The notes beneath the pieces were generated by a model. That model made no database searches. It was not told the origin of the DNA and was given only the letters and a program-made list of their open reading frames with translations. From the NCBI RefSeq assembly GCF_900637305.1, contig NZ_LR134365.1, forward strand, positions 1,047,501-1,111,500: DNA of 64,000 nucleotides. Direction: 5' to 3'. Shown here piece by piece: positions 14,336 to 22,959 of this stretch. Source of the stretch: Cardiobacterium hominis. Its GTDB lineage: Bacteria > Pseudomonadota > Gammaproteobacteria > Cardiobacteriales > Cardiobacteriaceae. Made by a program: the position numbers and the translations under genes. Each line of letters opens with the position of its first letter. The stretch's first letter is position 1.

Positions 14336-15523
14336 TTATGTCGTAACCATGCGCAGGGCGCGGGCGCGCGGGCGGGCGCTGATGTTGCCGGAGAGGGTGA
14401 TGCGGCAGCGCACGGTGTCGCCGCCGCTGATCGCCTGTTTGTATTCGTTGCGCACCCAGCCGTCGCCGAGCGGTTCGCCGTTTTCCGGAGTGCAGGATTT
14501 CCATGTGCCGTCGATTTCGATTTCTACGGTCAGCGCGCTGCCGCTGGGGGTGTTGCTCTCCAGCGTGACGATGGCCTGCCCGCTGCCGGCGACCACGGCG
14601 CGGCTGATGTAGGTCGCGGTCTCTTGCAGGTCGCCCAGCGCCAGCAATGCGCCGGGATACACCACCGGCGAGCGGGTTTTGCTGCCGCGCAGGGTGACTT
14701 TGGCGGTCAGGTCGCCGTCGGTGCGCACGTCCAGCCGTCCGGTCTGCTTGTCTTGCAGCGGGTAGCGGCGCTCGTCCGCCACGAAAGTGAAGTTGACGTC
14801 CGTTTCGACGCCTGGGCGCTCAACGTCCGCCATCAGGTAGAGGTCGGAGGTGTGGTGCGCGGTTTGCGTTTTCAGGTCGATGGTGTGTTCGGTCGCGGTG
14901 AATTCGGCGGCATACAGCCGAAACGCGAGGTCGGCGTTGTTGTGCGGCGTCCACGTTGAGGCGTTGGATGAGGACAGCAGCACGCCGACGCTGTAACCCT
15001 GTTCGGTGACGTAGCGGCCGGCGCGGCGGTCGTATTGGCCGACTTCGGCGATGGCGAGGCTGTGTTTGTTGTCGTCGGTGAGGATGACGACCGCAATTTC
15101 TTGTAGCGCCTCGATGTAGAGCGGGGTCGCAAAATCGACGACGGTTTCTTCACCGTTGCCCTTGATTTGTGCAGCGGTGATGCGCGCCTCGGCGAGTACC
15201 GCGCCGGTTGGCAGGCCGGTGGCCGTCTCGCGGATTTGTACGGTTACGGGCTTGTCGCCGATGTCCTCAAACCACAGGCCAACGGCCGCAATGTGCCGCC
15301 CCTCGGTGAGCAGGGTGATGGTCTGCGCCAGCGGGTCGTAACGGGTAACGGTGATGACGCGGCGGCGTTCTTCGAGGGTAATCTCGCCGCGCCCGGTGAA
15401 CTGGGCGAGGCCACGGCTGCCGCGCTCGCCGATGATTTCGACGCTTTTGACCCCTGCCGGGATGCCGGTCGGGATGGCAAATTTACCGCGGGCGATGCCG
15501 CTGTGGTCTGCATGGATACTCAT
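14336..15523 (-). CDS. beta-rich tail/fibre structural protein
   Basis: The gene encodes 395 residues, almost entirely predicted beta structure with many Thr, Val and Gly and no signal or membrane segment. It begins MSIHADHSGIARGKFAIP. It lies directly after the DUF4815 gene, separated by 2 bases, with GGAGG before the ATG. Neighbours and composition suggest a baseplate-proximal fibre or collar protein. I cannot assign a named family. Confidence 0.6.
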   Translation of the reverse strand: MSIHADHSGIARGKFAIPTGIPAGVKSVEIIGERGSRGLAQFTGRGEITLEERRRVITVTRYDPLAQTITLLTEGRHIAAVGLWFEDIGDKPVTVQIRETATGLPTGAVLAEARITAAQIKGNGEETVVDFATPLYIEALQEIAVVILTDDNKHSLAIAEVGQYDRRAGRYVTEQGYSVGVLLSSSNASTWTPHNNADLAFRLYAAEFTATEHTIDLKTQTAHHTSDLYLMADVERPGVETDVNFTFVADERRYPLQDKQTGRLDVRTDGDLTAKVTLRGSKTRSPVVYPGALLALGDLQETATYISRAVVAGSGQAIVTLESNTPSGSALTVEIEIDGTWKSCTPENGEPLGDGWVRNEYKQAISGGDTVRCRITLSGNISARPRARALRMVTT

Positions 15524-15525
15524 GG

Positions 15526-17463
15526 TTATGCCGCCTCCACGGCGATTTCGATGCCGTCAAAGATGACCCGGCGGATTTCTTCGTCCGGGCGGAATCCCTC
15601 GGCGCGGAAGGTGATGGTGATGGGGCGTAGTGTCTCGGCCTTGCGCGTGCCGACGGTTCGCCGCTCGATGCTCTCGCTGGTGCGCGTTGCGCCACCGCTG
15701 CCAAAGATGCGGGTCACGTCCGCACCATTGACGGTCTCGGTTTGCGTCCAGTAATCGACCGGCGGCGTCAGGGTGACGGTCGCCGGAATCGGGTCAAAGG
15801 CAGAGTAGGGGTTAATCCGCATATGGCCGGTGCGTGCCGTCTGCTCGACCAGTACCACCTTTTTGAATGGCAGGGTGAGCGGTGCGGTCGCGTCCGATAA
15901 CGGCGCGACGTCGGCACGGATGGGGAGCATCAGCTCGCCATTGACAATCGCTGCCGTCTGGCTTTGGCCGAGGTCGCGCATGGCATCGTTGGTAAATGGA
16001 TCGACAAAGACGCCGCGCGTCGCCGCCGGGGCAGTGGAGGACGCGTCGGTCTTGAGATTGAGGATGGCGACGAGGTCGTAGAGGTCAAAGATGTCGCGAC
16101 GCATATCCTGCAACGTCCCCATGCTGACAGCGACGATGGCAGTAATACGCACGGCGGTTGGCGCATCCTTGAACCAAGTGTGATGCAACTGCGCCAGCTC
16201 CAGCTGGCCGGTGGTTGCAGGCGGTGCTTTCGGGTTCACACGGCGCGGCATCCCCTTGATGCGGGTCAGGTTGCCCTTGCGGTCCAGGGTGAGGGTGTCG
16301 GTGCGCGGCAGGCGCGTCTGGTAATCGACTTGCACCAATGAGCCGGCGACGGCGTTTTCCACGGTGAAGCCGCGCTCGTCGAGGTCAATCGGCTCGACTT
16401 GCACGATGTGGCGGTAGGTCACGCTGTAACTGCTACCGGGGGCAGGCTCGGCACCTGCGGGTGACCAGTCAATTTGCCCGGCGTTGAGGGTGTAATCTTT
16501 GGTCTGCTTGTAGGTGGTGCCGCCCTGTTGCACCTTGACGATTTCAATGACGGCCGGGTCGGGCAGGGCATCGGCGACGCCCGCATAGCTGCCGTGCAGT
16601 ACGGTCTCGGTTTTCTCGCGGTGGATGGTCAACTTGCGCACGTCGTGGATCGGGGCGCGATCTACATTGACCCGCATCTTGCCGGTGGCGCCGCCGTTGT
16701 ATTGGTGCGGCTCGGACTGGATGAGTTGCAGGTCGGGGTCAAACGGGTAGCGCAGGCGCAAGGCCGTGGCCAGCTCGATTTCGTGGCCATAGACGTGCGC
16801 CTTACCTTCTTGCAGCGAGTAGGTTTCTTCGGTGTCGGTCGCTGATACCCACACCAGCCGCAGGCCGTCGATGACGTAATGGCCGCCGTTGTTGTCGCGG
16901 TCGTAACGGGCGAGGGCGGCGGCAAAGCCGGAAAGGTCGGGCGGTGCGGTCTTGATTTTGAGGTGGCCGTCCTCGACGTCGTACACGCGGTAAAAATTGC
17001 CGGTGCCGCCGTCGGTGGACAATCCCCAAACGGCGCTGACGCGCAGGCGTGCCGCCCCCGGCTCGTCGTAGTTGCGTGTGCCTTCGCAGGGGTCGCGTAG
17101 GGTGGGGTCTTCGAGTTCGGTGACGACGGTTTCGGTCAGCCAGACGCCGATTTCCACCGTGCCGCTGGTCGGGATGGTGAGTTTGCGTTCGGCAACATCA
17201 CGCACGCGGCCGCGCAGGTAGATTTCGGCGGTGGCGCAGGTAGTCGCGCCGGTATCGGCGTCAATGACGACCGCGCCGCCGGAAATGATGGCGCCGTCGC
17301 TCATGATGCGGTCGGCAATGCGGCGGATGACTGCGGCATGGATGGCCTGCATTTCGTTCAGTTCGGGGGACTGTAGGCCGAGGCCGGCGCGGAAAAGGAT
17401 TTGCTCCTCGTGTGCCGTGTCGCGGCGGTAGTAGTTGGCAAGATTGATGTCTGTATTGGGCAT
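15526..17463 (-). CDS. DUF4815-containing tail protein
   Basis: The gene encodes 645 residues. The N-terminus (DINLANYYRRDTAHEEQILF, then GLQSPELNEMQ) is characteristic of DUF4815, found in large tail-fibre-associated proteins of several myophages. The rest is beta-rich. P2 has gpH in this place, so the fibre module has been exchanged. The start follows the stop of the upstream gene within 6 bases and lacks a clear Shine-Dalgarno sequence, so translation is probably coupled. Confidence 0.75.
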   Translation of the reverse strand: MPNTDINLANYYRRDTAHEEQILFRAGLGLQSPELNEMQAIHAAVIRRIADRIMSDGAIISGGAVVIDADTGATTCATAEIYLRGRVRDVAERKLTIPTSGTVEIGVWLTETVVTELEDPTLRDPCEGTRNYDEPGAARLRVSAVWGLSTDGGTGNFYRVYDVEDGHLKIKTAPPDLSGFAAALARYDRDNNGGHYVIDGLRLVWVSATDTEETYSLQEGKAHVYGHEIELATALRLRYPFDPDLQLIQSEPHQYNGGATGKMRVNVDRAPIHDVRKLTIHREKTETVLHGSYAGVADALPDPAVIEIVKVQQGGTTYKQTKDYTLNAGQIDWSPAGAEPAPGSSYSVTYRHIVQVEPIDLDERGFTVENAVAGSLVQVDYQTRLPRTDTLTLDRKGNLTRIKGMPRRVNPKAPPATTGQLELAQLHHTWFKDAPTAVRITAIVAVSMGTLQDMRRDIFDLYDLVAILNLKTDASSTAPAATRGVFVDPFTNDAMRDLGQSQTAAIVNGELMLPIRADVAPLSDATAPLTLPFKKVVLVEQTARTGHMRINPYSAFDPIPATVTLTPPVDYWTQTETVNGADVTRIFGSGGATRTSESIERRTVGTRKAETLRPITITFRAEGFRPDEEIRRVIFDGIEIAVEAA

Positions 17464-17468
17464 GGCGG

Positions 17469-17951
17469 TCAGAAGGTGATGACAAAATCAAAGGTCTGGC
17501 GCGCGCCGACGCCGCGCTTGATGGCGGTGATGTAGTCGATGGCGAGCAGCGTGCCGGGGCTTTGCAGGTCGCCGGGCAGAAAGTAGGTTTGCCCGGCGGG
17601 GCGGTTGGGCAGGATTTCGGTGCCGAGGAATACGCCGAGTTCGCGGACGGTCTCGCCGAGGCCGTCGTTAAACTCAAACTCGGTGCGCAGGTAGAGGTTG
17701 GCGGTCGGCGTGTCACTACGGGCAAAGCGCGCGCCCAGCATGACGATGTCGCCGTCGTCCTGCGGTTTGCAGTAGTGGACGGCGTTTACTTTGCGCCGGG
17801 CGATTTCGTCGGTCAGCGCCAATGCGCTGCGCGGCTCGCGCGGGGTGTCGCTGTCCCATGCGGGCAGGCCGCGCCCCCAGGCAAGATGCAGGGTGCTGGC
17901 CTTGATGGCGGTGGCGAGCGCGACGCGCCCGCTGGTGGTAAGGATGGCCAT
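17469..17951 (-). CDS. phage tail protein of unknown family
   Basis: Starting at MAILTTSGRVALATAIK the gene encodes 160 residues; its ATG overlaps the stop of gpI (TAATG). The sequence ends in TLLAIDYITAIKRGVGARQTF-type beta segments and resembles small tail proteins found between gpI and the DUF4815 protein in other prophages. A frame extension upstream to 18014 lies within gpI and is rejected. Likely a baseplate or fibre-connector component. Confidence 0.65.
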   Translation of the reverse strand: MAILTTSGRVALATAIKASTLHLAWGRGLPAWDSDTPREPRSALALTDEIARRKVNAVHYCKPQDDGDIVMLGARFARSDTPTANLYLRTEFEFNDGLGETVRELGVFLGTEILPNRPAGQTYFLPGDLQSPGTLLAIDYITAIKRGVGARQTFDFVITF

Positions 17952-18832
17952 TAGTCGGGTTCCTTGCAGTTGGTGATGATGGCGTTGGTGTTGGTCCAGT
18001 TGCTGCGCGGCCACGGCTGGTCTGCCCAGATTTGCCCGTAGTACACGGCGACGCCGCGCGGGTTGCCTGCGGCGGAGAGCGCGGTGTAAATCTCAAAGGG
18101 AAGCGGCAGGTCGTCGAGATAGAGGACGTGACTTTCGCGGCTGATTGCATGGCTGGCCACGGTGATGATGACCACCGCCCACGCTTCGCTTTCTTCGCGG
18201 ACGGCGTGGCTAGCGTGGCGGTTGCGAAAGGAGATTTTTGGGTCGCTACCCGGTGGCAGGCAGGGCAATTCAGTGCGGCCGATGCGGATGCCGGAATCAT
18301 CGTCGAGCAGGTCGCAATCCAGCGGGCTGTGGTCAAGGCGGAAGACGCCCCGGTCGTAGCCGTACACCAGCCGCCACAGACGGGATCGCACCGGCTGCGA
18401 CAGCAGGGCAAGGCGTACCAACAGGCAGATTTGTTCGGGGGTGAGGACGCCGTGCGGATGCAGGTCGTACTCGGCAAAGTGGCGGTGCGGCTGGTAAGTT
18501 GCACCGGGGTCATTGCGCTCGGCAGATGGGCCGGACTCAATAATGTCGGCGGATAGGCCGACCCACGCGAAAGCGAGGTGCAGCGACTGCGGCGTACCAC
18601 GGCAGCGGCTCCAGCGGATGCCCTCGCGGATGAGCTGGCGCTTGTCGTGGATGTAGGGGGTTATCTCGCCGAGGGCGTACTCGTAAATCAGCGCATCGAG
18701 CCAGTTGTCCGGCGGGTTGAATTTGCGGCCACGGATGGCGTCGTCGTCGCCCAGCTCAAGGATGCCCGCGCCAATCTGTGCCAACGCCTGTTCCAGCGCG
18801 GTGCTGTTGGGGGGTAGCAAATCCTGCCGCAT
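17951..18832 (-). CDS. I: baseplate/tail protein gpI
   Basis: The gene encodes 293 residues. The N-terminal part (LPPNSTALEQALAQIGA, then FNPPDNWLDALIYEYAL and SLHLAFAWVGL) is the tail protein I family, a baseplate wedge component. P2 gpI is only about 176 residues; the extra C-terminal stretch of roughly 100 residues here is additional and probably contacts the replaced fibre module. Its ATG overlaps the stop of J (TGATG), so the two are coupled. Confidence 0.85.
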   Translation of the reverse strand: MRQDLLPPNSTALEQALAQIGAGILELGDDDAIRGRKFNPPDNWLDALIYEYALGEITPYIHDKRQLIREGIRWSRCRGTPQSLHLAFAWVGLSADIIESGPSAERNDPGATYQPHRHFAEYDLHPHGVLTPEQICLLVRLALLSQPVRSRLWRLVYGYDRGVFRLDHSPLDCDLLDDDSGIRIGRTELPCLPPGSDPKISFRNRHASHAVREESEAWAVVIITVASHAISRESHVLYLDDLPLPFEIYTALSAAGNPRGVAVYYGQIWADQPWPRSNWTNTNAIITNCKEPD

Positions 18833-19677
18833 CAGTAATCCCGCCCGCCGAGGGTGAGTTTGACCGCGCCGATGGCTGCCGCCTCGTCAGCTGCGATGAC
18901 CACGTCTTGCGCCGGGGTAGTGAGGACAACCCGTTGCACGCCGTCTGCGTGCAGGGTGCGGATGAGCCAGCTGCGGGTGAGGTCGCGACCCAAACCGAGC
19001 TGGGTACCGACGGCGGTGCGCAAGGTATCGGGCAGGGTGTGGATGAGGTCGGCGTTGCCGTCGGGCAGCAGCCAAATGGTGGCGGCGACGTCGATGGTTT
19101 TGACGGTGGCGGCGCGGATGTCCAGCGTATCGGTGAGGACGCGGATGTCGTTGCGGTTGAGGTAATCACGGGTACGGGCGAGCAGGTCGGTATCCACCGT
19201 GCCGCTGTGGCTGGTGATGCTGATACGGACCAAGCCGGGGCGCGGGCTGTCCACATGGGCGTCGCGGATGGCGGGGTCGGCAGAGAGGGCGTGCCAGCGG
19301 TAATGCGCGGCGGGGCCAGCGGTGGATGCGCCACGGATACGCTCGCGGATGCGCGTGCGGAATGCCTCGTCGCTCTCGTCCGCGCGGCGCTCCAAACCGT
19401 AAAAATCGGCGAGGCGGTCGAGGTCGCGGTCGCGAGCGAAGGCGAGCAGGTTGCTCGCGGCGGCGTCATTGATGCGTGCGCGCAACAGTAGTTCGAGGTA
19501 GGCGTTTTCTTCGAGGAGTTTGGTGACGGGTGAGGATTCGAGGGCGAGGGTATCGCGCCACGCCTGTTGCTGGTCTTGCGGCCAGCGCGCAACGAATGCC
19601 GCCTTGCGGCGGGTGAGGATGGTTTCGTAATCGAGGGCTTCGATAACGTTGGGAATTTCGGGGGTTGCTGCGCTCAT
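18832..19677 (-). CDS. J: baseplate assembly protein gpJ
   Basis: Starting at MSAATPEIPNVIEALDYE the gene encodes 281 residues of the gpJ/baseplate J family (P2 gpJ is about 302). Typical features are the N-terminal ALDYETILTRRKAAF and the LLRARINDAAASNLLAFA segment. It forms the baseplate wedge with W and I. The start lies 42 bases downstream of a conserved palindrome that also occurs upstream of O and com, which suggests a promoter or other control point here. Confidence 0.9.
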   Translation of the reverse strand: MSAATPEIPNVIEALDYETILTRRKAAFVARWPQDQQQAWRDTLALESSPVTKLLEENAYLELLLRARINDAAASNLLAFARDRDLDRLADFYGLERRADESDEAFRTRIRERIRGASTAGPAAHYRWHALSADPAIRDAHVDSPRPGLVRISITSHSGTVDTDLLARTRDYLNRNDIRVLTDTLDIRAATVKTIDVAATIWLLPDGNADLIHTLPDTLRTAVGTQLGLGRDLTRSWLIRTLHADGVQRVVLTTPAQDVVIAADEAAAIGAVKLTLGGRDY

Positions 19678-19719
19678 GCCCGCATTGTCGCAACGGCATT
19701 GCATGCGGGCGAGCGGCGG

Positions 19720-19746
19720 ATTTCCACAAACGCGGATTGTGGAAAT
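19720..19746 (-). promoter_or_regulatory. conserved palindrome, copy 1 (upstream of J)
   Basis: On the minus strand ATTTCCACAA and TTGTGGAAAT flank 7 bases; arms of 10 are perfect. It lies in the gap between W and J. Near-identical palindromes are at 26,941 and 31,135, each upstream of a leftward gene. Likely a binding site for one regulator, perhaps of late genes. Confidence 0.65.
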
Positions 19747-19754
19747 TAAGTCGG

Positions 19755-20141
19755 TTATTGGAGGATGGCTTGCGCCTGCAATTCTGCGTCATCGAGCAGG
19801 CGGGCGCGATAGTTGAGGACGGTTTTGCCGTCCATGCCGACCTCGATAATCGCGCTCTCCAACGTGACGCGCGGCTCCCAGCGGGTAGCCGCATCGACCA
19901 GCGCAGCGGCAAGGCGCAGGCGGTTAGCCGGGTTCATCGGCGCGTCGATGAGGGCAAAGAGGTAGCTGCCGTATTCGCGCCGCTGGATGCGCGAGCCGAT
20001 GGGCGTCGTGAAGATGTCATGTAACGATTGACGGATGGCGGCCAGTTTGTCGGCGACCGGTCGGCCGCTGTCGCGGCTCATGTCGGTTTCGGCAAAGGCG
20101 CCGTTGCCGGGGCGGGTATCGGCTTGTTGTTCGATGGGCAT
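19755..20141 (-). CDS. W: baseplate protein gpW (gp25-like)
   Basis: From MPIEQQADTRPG the gene encodes 128 residues of the gpW/gp25 lysozyme-like baseplate family (P2 gpW is 115). The diagnostic stretch is HDIFTTPIGSRIQRREYGS. The ATG at 20141 overlaps the stop of the preceding gene (TAATG); the ATG five codons upstream is less likely. It is part of the V-W-J-I baseplate set. Confidence 0.9.
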   Translation of the reverse strand: MPIEQQADTRPGNGAFAETDMSRDSGRPVADKLAAIRQSLHDIFTTPIGSRIQRREYGSYLFALIDAPMNPANRLRLAAALVDAATRWEPRVTLESAIIEVGMDGKTVLNYRARLLDDAELQAQAILQ

Positions 20142-20377
20142 TATTTTTGCTCCCATAACGCTCTTGCGTGTTCCATTGCCGCCGTTGGGGTGAGATGAAC
20201 CAAACCATGTTCCAGATTGCGCCAGTCCAGCGGCAAGCTAAACCAGCGGCGGCTTTCGGCTTTCGGATAGCCGTAGCCGAAATGCGGCATGAAATATTTT
20301 TGCCCGAATTTCGGTGCTGTCCGTTCGGGCGCGGGGAATGCAATCACGCGGCGGATGGTTTGCACGCTGGCGGTCAT
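20141..20377 (-). CDS. hypothetical protein between V and W
   Basis: The gene encodes 78 residues, overlapping V by 4 bases and W by 1 base, so it is translated within the operon. It is rich in aromatic residues (KFGQKYFMPHFGYGYPKAES) with no membrane segment. P2 has no gene here. It may be a small baseplate accessory protein; no family recognised. Confidence 0.6.
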   Translation of the reverse strand: MTASVQTIRRVIAFPAPERTAPKFGQKYFMPHFGYGYPKAESRRWFSLPLDWRNLEHGLVHLTPTAAMEHARALWEQK

Positions 20378-20886
20378 TGCGGTGTGCCGGTGCTGGCACC
20401 GCCGGGCATGACACCGGGGTGGGTGTGAGTATCGCCGACGTTGGTGCCGTTGTGAGTGAGGGTTTTGGATTCGATTTTGACCGCCTGCGCGCGCAGGGTG
20501 ATTTCGCCGGGGGTGTCAATCAGCAGCTTTTGCCGCTTGCTGTCGTACTCGACGCGGGTGCCGTCCTCAAATTCGAGGCGGTCAATCCACGGGCGGTCAT
20601 CAACCGGGATATCTGGCGCGGGGACGTCATCCGACCACAGCATTCCGACGACGGTGGCGGTGTTGTAGTCGCCGCCGTCCACGGTGAGGACGATTTGCGT
20701 ACCCTCGCGCAGCGGCAGCCAATGGCGGTAGTTATGGCTAATCCACGCCGGGAAGGGCAGCCAGTTGGTAGTTATTTCGCCGGTCTGTGCGCGGAATTGG
20801 CGCGTCTCCCAGTCGATTGCGGCGACGGTGGCGATGCGCAGCACGTTGTTGGTTTGCCGAGGGATGTCGGCGCGGAGAAAACTCAT
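20374..20886 (-). CDS. V: baseplate spike protein gpV
   Basis: The gene encodes 170 residues of the P2 gpV / Mu gp45 spike family. The N-terminal part is an OB-fold (ATVAAIDWETRQFRAQTG). The C-terminal beta-helix ends in GDTHTHPG, in which H154 and H156 form the HxH motif that binds the apical iron ion in these spikes. It is the membrane-piercing tip of the tail. Shorter than P2 gpV (about 211). The ATG overlaps the stop of S. Confidence 0.92.
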   Translation of the reverse strand: MSFLRADIPRQTNNVLRIATVAAIDWETRQFRAQTGEITTNWLPFPAWISHNYRHWLPLREGTQIVLTVDGGDYNTATVVGMLWSDDVPAPDIPVDDRPWIDRLEFEDGTRVEYDSKRQKLLIDTPGEITLRAQAVKIESKTLTHNGTNVGDTHTHPGVMPGGASTGTPQ

Positions 20887-21332
20887 GGGTTGGTAATCAT
20901 GTGGAGGTGGCGGAGCAGGCTCTCGCGGATCATCGCCTGATCTGCCTCATTGATGCCGAGCAGTTCACGGCGCGGGTATTGGGCGATGCCGTAGCGTAGT
21001 TGCTGGGACTTGCCGTAATGGTGGACGTTGGCCAGATAGCCGTCACGGCCGAAAAATCCGACGCGCACGCCGTCGCCGATGAATTTTTGCCGCAGGTGGC
21101 CGCGCTGGCGTAGCTTGAGCATCATCTTGCCATTGCGCGCACGGCGGCGCTCTTGTGGTTTGCGCTCCAGCCATGTTGAGCCGTCCGGCGCAGTCTGTGC
21201 GCCGATACGGCGGGCATTGACGCGGCGCAAGTCCTCGCCGACACGGCGGAATAGTTGCCGCTGTTCGGCGGGCGAGAGGCGGGCGACCGTGACGGCAATC
21301 CAGCGCTCCAGCGCCCCAAAGTTGCTCTCCAT
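20883..21332 (-). CDS. S: tail completion protein gpS
   Basis: From MESNFGALERWIAV the gene encodes 149 residues, the length of P2 gpS (about 150), and belongs to the phage virion morphogenesis family (LFRRVGEDLRRVNARRIGAQ, then PDGSTWLERK). It helps finish the tail for joining to the head. An upstream in-frame ATG at 21380 would overlap R and is less likely. No clear Shine-Dalgarno sequence, so coupling to R is probable. Confidence 0.85.
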   Translation of the reverse strand: MESNFGALERWIAVTVARLSPAEQRQLFRRVGEDLRRVNARRIGAQTAPDGSTWLERKPQERRRARNGKMMLKLRQRGHLRQKFIGDGVRVGFFGRDGYLANVHHYGKSQQLRYGIAQYPRRELLGINEADQAMIRESLLRHLHMITNP

Positions 21333-21340
21333 CGTAATTA

Positions 21341-21754
21341 TCACGGGTACACCTTGCGGTCGATATGGGTCGGCGTGCAAACATCCATGTGGATGCCGTC
21401 GGCGGCGTTGCGGACGTGGTAGATGTCGGTGAGACCGCTGACGGTAATCAGCAGGTCGGCACGCTCGTCGTCCAATATATCCGCCTCAAATTTGAGAGCG
21501 TCCGGTTTATGGCCGGGTTGGGCATTGTGCAACCACCGGGCGACCATCCAGCAGGCGGCAGCCGGCGAACCGTGGTACTCCACAATCAGCACTTCGGCGC
21601 TGTATTCGAGGCGCAGGTTCTGGTTGGTCGCCTGGTCGGGGTGTTCGTAATGGCTGCGCACCGTGCCGGTTTTGACGCGCACGGTGAGGTCTTCCGGCTG
21701 GATGTTCAGGCCGCTTTCGAGCAGGGATTGTCGCAGGTCAGCGATTTTTTGCAT
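21341..21754 (-). CDS. R: tail completion protein gpR
   Basis: The gene encodes 137 residues of the P2 gpR family (LRLEYSAEVLIVEYHGSP, then LHNAQPGHKPDALKFEADI). It works with S in tail completion. It overlaps the TraR-like gene by 17 bases and precedes S. Slightly shorter than P2 gpR (about 155). Confidence 0.85.
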   Translation of the reverse strand: MQKIADLRQSLLESGLNIQPEDLTVRVKTGTVRSHYEHPDQATNQNLRLEYSAEVLIVEYHGSPAAACWMVARWLHNAQPGHKPDALKFEADILDDERADLLITVSGLTDIYHVRNAADGIHMDVCTPTHIDRKVYP

Positions 21755-21947
21755 GGCGTTCGTGGCGGGCTTGGCATTCGGTGCAGCGTGTGGCCGAGGG
21801 ATAGGCGCGGCGCCGCGCTTCCGGGATGGGGTCGCCGCAATCTTCGCATTCGGCGCAGCCGGGGGCGGCGGGGATGCGGCGGCGGGCGGCGAGCGCTTGC
21901 GCGCGGTTCATTTCTTCGATTTCGGCGGCTTTGTCGGCGATGTCCAT
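21738..21947 (-). CDS. TraR/DksA-type zinc finger protein
   Basis: The gene encodes 69 residues. The C-terminal CEDC-x17-CTEC arrangement with GDPIPEARRRAYPSATRC is the TraR/DksA zinc finger. Such short forms bind in the secondary channel of RNA polymerase and alter promoter use without ppGpp; many P2-like phages carry one here. It overlaps Rz1 upstream and R downstream. A role in late transcription is plausible. Confidence 0.85.
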   Translation of the reverse strand: MDIADKAAEIEEMNRAQALAARRRIPAAPGCAECEDCGDPIPEARRRAYPSATRCTECQARHERHAKNR

Positions 21948-22225
21948 TGGGTGCGGGTGGTGTTAATCCAGTCGGTGGCATAGGCGTGGCGGGTTTGGCA
22001 GTCGCGGTATTGGCTGGTGGCACGGCTGATCCAATCGATGAGGTCGCCGAGGCTGCCGTCATTGAGTAGCGGCAGGTCGGCGCAGGGGCGCAGGGCGCTC
22101 GCTTCGACCGGCGGCGGGGGCAATACCGGCGGGCTGGGTGGAGGGACGTATGTGCTGGTTGAGCAGGCTGACAGCGCCAGACTCAAGGCAAGGCTTTTGC
22201 CGGTCAATCGTTGCAAGGTAGGCAT
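21908..22225 (-). CDS. Rz1-like outer membrane spanin lipoprotein
   Basis: The gene encodes 105 residues. A signal sequence with lipobox LSAC is followed by a proline-rich stretch (PPPSPPVLPPPPVE), both hallmarks of Rz1. It starts inside Rz in another frame, as in lambda and P2 (lysC), and runs on past the end of Rz. With Rz it would fuse the inner and outer membranes at lysis. The C-terminal extension beyond the usual short Rz1 is long for the family. Confidence 0.8.
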   Translation of the reverse strand: MPTLQRLTGKSLALSLALSACSTSTYVPPPSPPVLPPPPVEASALRPCADLPLLNDGSLGDLIDWISRATSQYRDCQTRHAYATDWINTTRTQWTSPTKPPKSKK

Positions 22226-22478
22226 TGAGGGTGTCCCCGGTTTGTTTCAGTTGGTTTTGGGTGCGTTCGTGGTTGGCGGCAAATTCGGCGGCCAGCACGT
22301 CATAACGCAGGAGTTGCACGTTGTGGCGGTCAATGGCCGTTTGCAGCTCGCCGACAAAGGTCTCCAGTTGTTGACGTTGCACGCTCGCCTGTCCGGCACG
22401 GTAGGCATAGCCGACCGAGGCGATGTTGTAGGCAATCAGCACCGCCGCACTCATGATGGCCAGCGGTTTAGACAGCAT
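22059..22478 (-). CDS. Rz-like inner membrane spanin
   Basis: From MLSKPLAIMSAAVLI the gene encodes 139 residues. An N-terminal signal anchor (about 5-22) is followed by a long coiled coil (QRQQLETFVGELQTAIDR), the i-spanin layout. GGGAGA lies upstream of the ATG, within the end of the endolysin gene. Rz1 is nested in it in another frame. Confidence 0.8.
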   Translation of the reverse strand: MLSKPLAIMSAAVLIAYNIASVGYAYRAGQASVQRQQLETFVGELQTAIDRHNVQLLRYDVLAAEFAANHERTQNQLKQTGDTLNAYLATIDRQKPCLESGAVSLLNQHIRPSTQPAGIAPAAGRSERPAPLRRPAATQ

Positions 22479-22959
22479 AGGGCGTCTCCCATTGGCGTGC
22501 CTCTTCTTCGCGGCGCAGGCGGAGGACGGGTTTGCCCGCTGCGTATATCCAGCGATGCAACTGTTCAGGGACGGCGGCGTAATCACCAGCGTTCAATTTG
22601 CGCAGCAGGGTGGACTTGCGAAAGGCGTTGATACCGACGTTGAAGACGAAGCTGACCAACACATCGAACTGGTGGTCAGCCAGCGCAACCTTGACCAAAT
22701 CGCTGACGGCGGCTTCGGCAAGGTCGTTGTCGCGGTCAAAGAGGCGGGTAATCTGGTCGTTGCTCAAGCCGTCGCGCCAGTGGATGGCCTCGCCGTCAAT
22801 CCAGATTTTGCCGCTGGTCATCTCCGAGCGTGTGAGCAGGTGGCCGACGCCGATGGTCGGCAGGCCTGCCGCGTCGTAATACATTTTGCTGCGGCTGCCC
22901 TCGCGGGCGAGCAGGGATTTAATGCCGGTTTGGGTCATTTGGCGGGTTGCTTTGGTCAT
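22468..22959 (-). CDS. endolysin, T4-type lysozyme (GH24)
   Basis: From the ATG at 22959, which has GGAG 8 bases upstream, the gene encodes 163 residues. The catalytic triad of T4-type lysozymes is in place: E20 in LLAREG, D29 in MYYDAAG and T35 in PTIGVGHLLT. It cleaves the glycan strands of peptidoglycan. No signal-arrest sequence is visible, so release should depend on the holin directly upstream. The start lies within the end of the holin gene. Confidence 0.9.
   Translation of the reverse strand: MTKATRQMTQTGIKSLLAREGSRSKMYYDAAGLPTIGVGHLLTRSEMTSGKIWIDGEAIHWRDGLSNDQITRLFDRDNDLAEAAVSDLVKVALADHQFDVLVSFVFNVGINAFRKSTLLRKLNAGDYAAVPEQLHRWIYAAGKPVLRLRREEEARQWETPYAV

Noticed and set aside
19720..19746. 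Palindromes read as paired DnaA boxes
   Set aside because: TTTCCACA resembles but does not match the TTWTNCACA consensus, and the sites lie upstream of late genes rather than near a replication gene.
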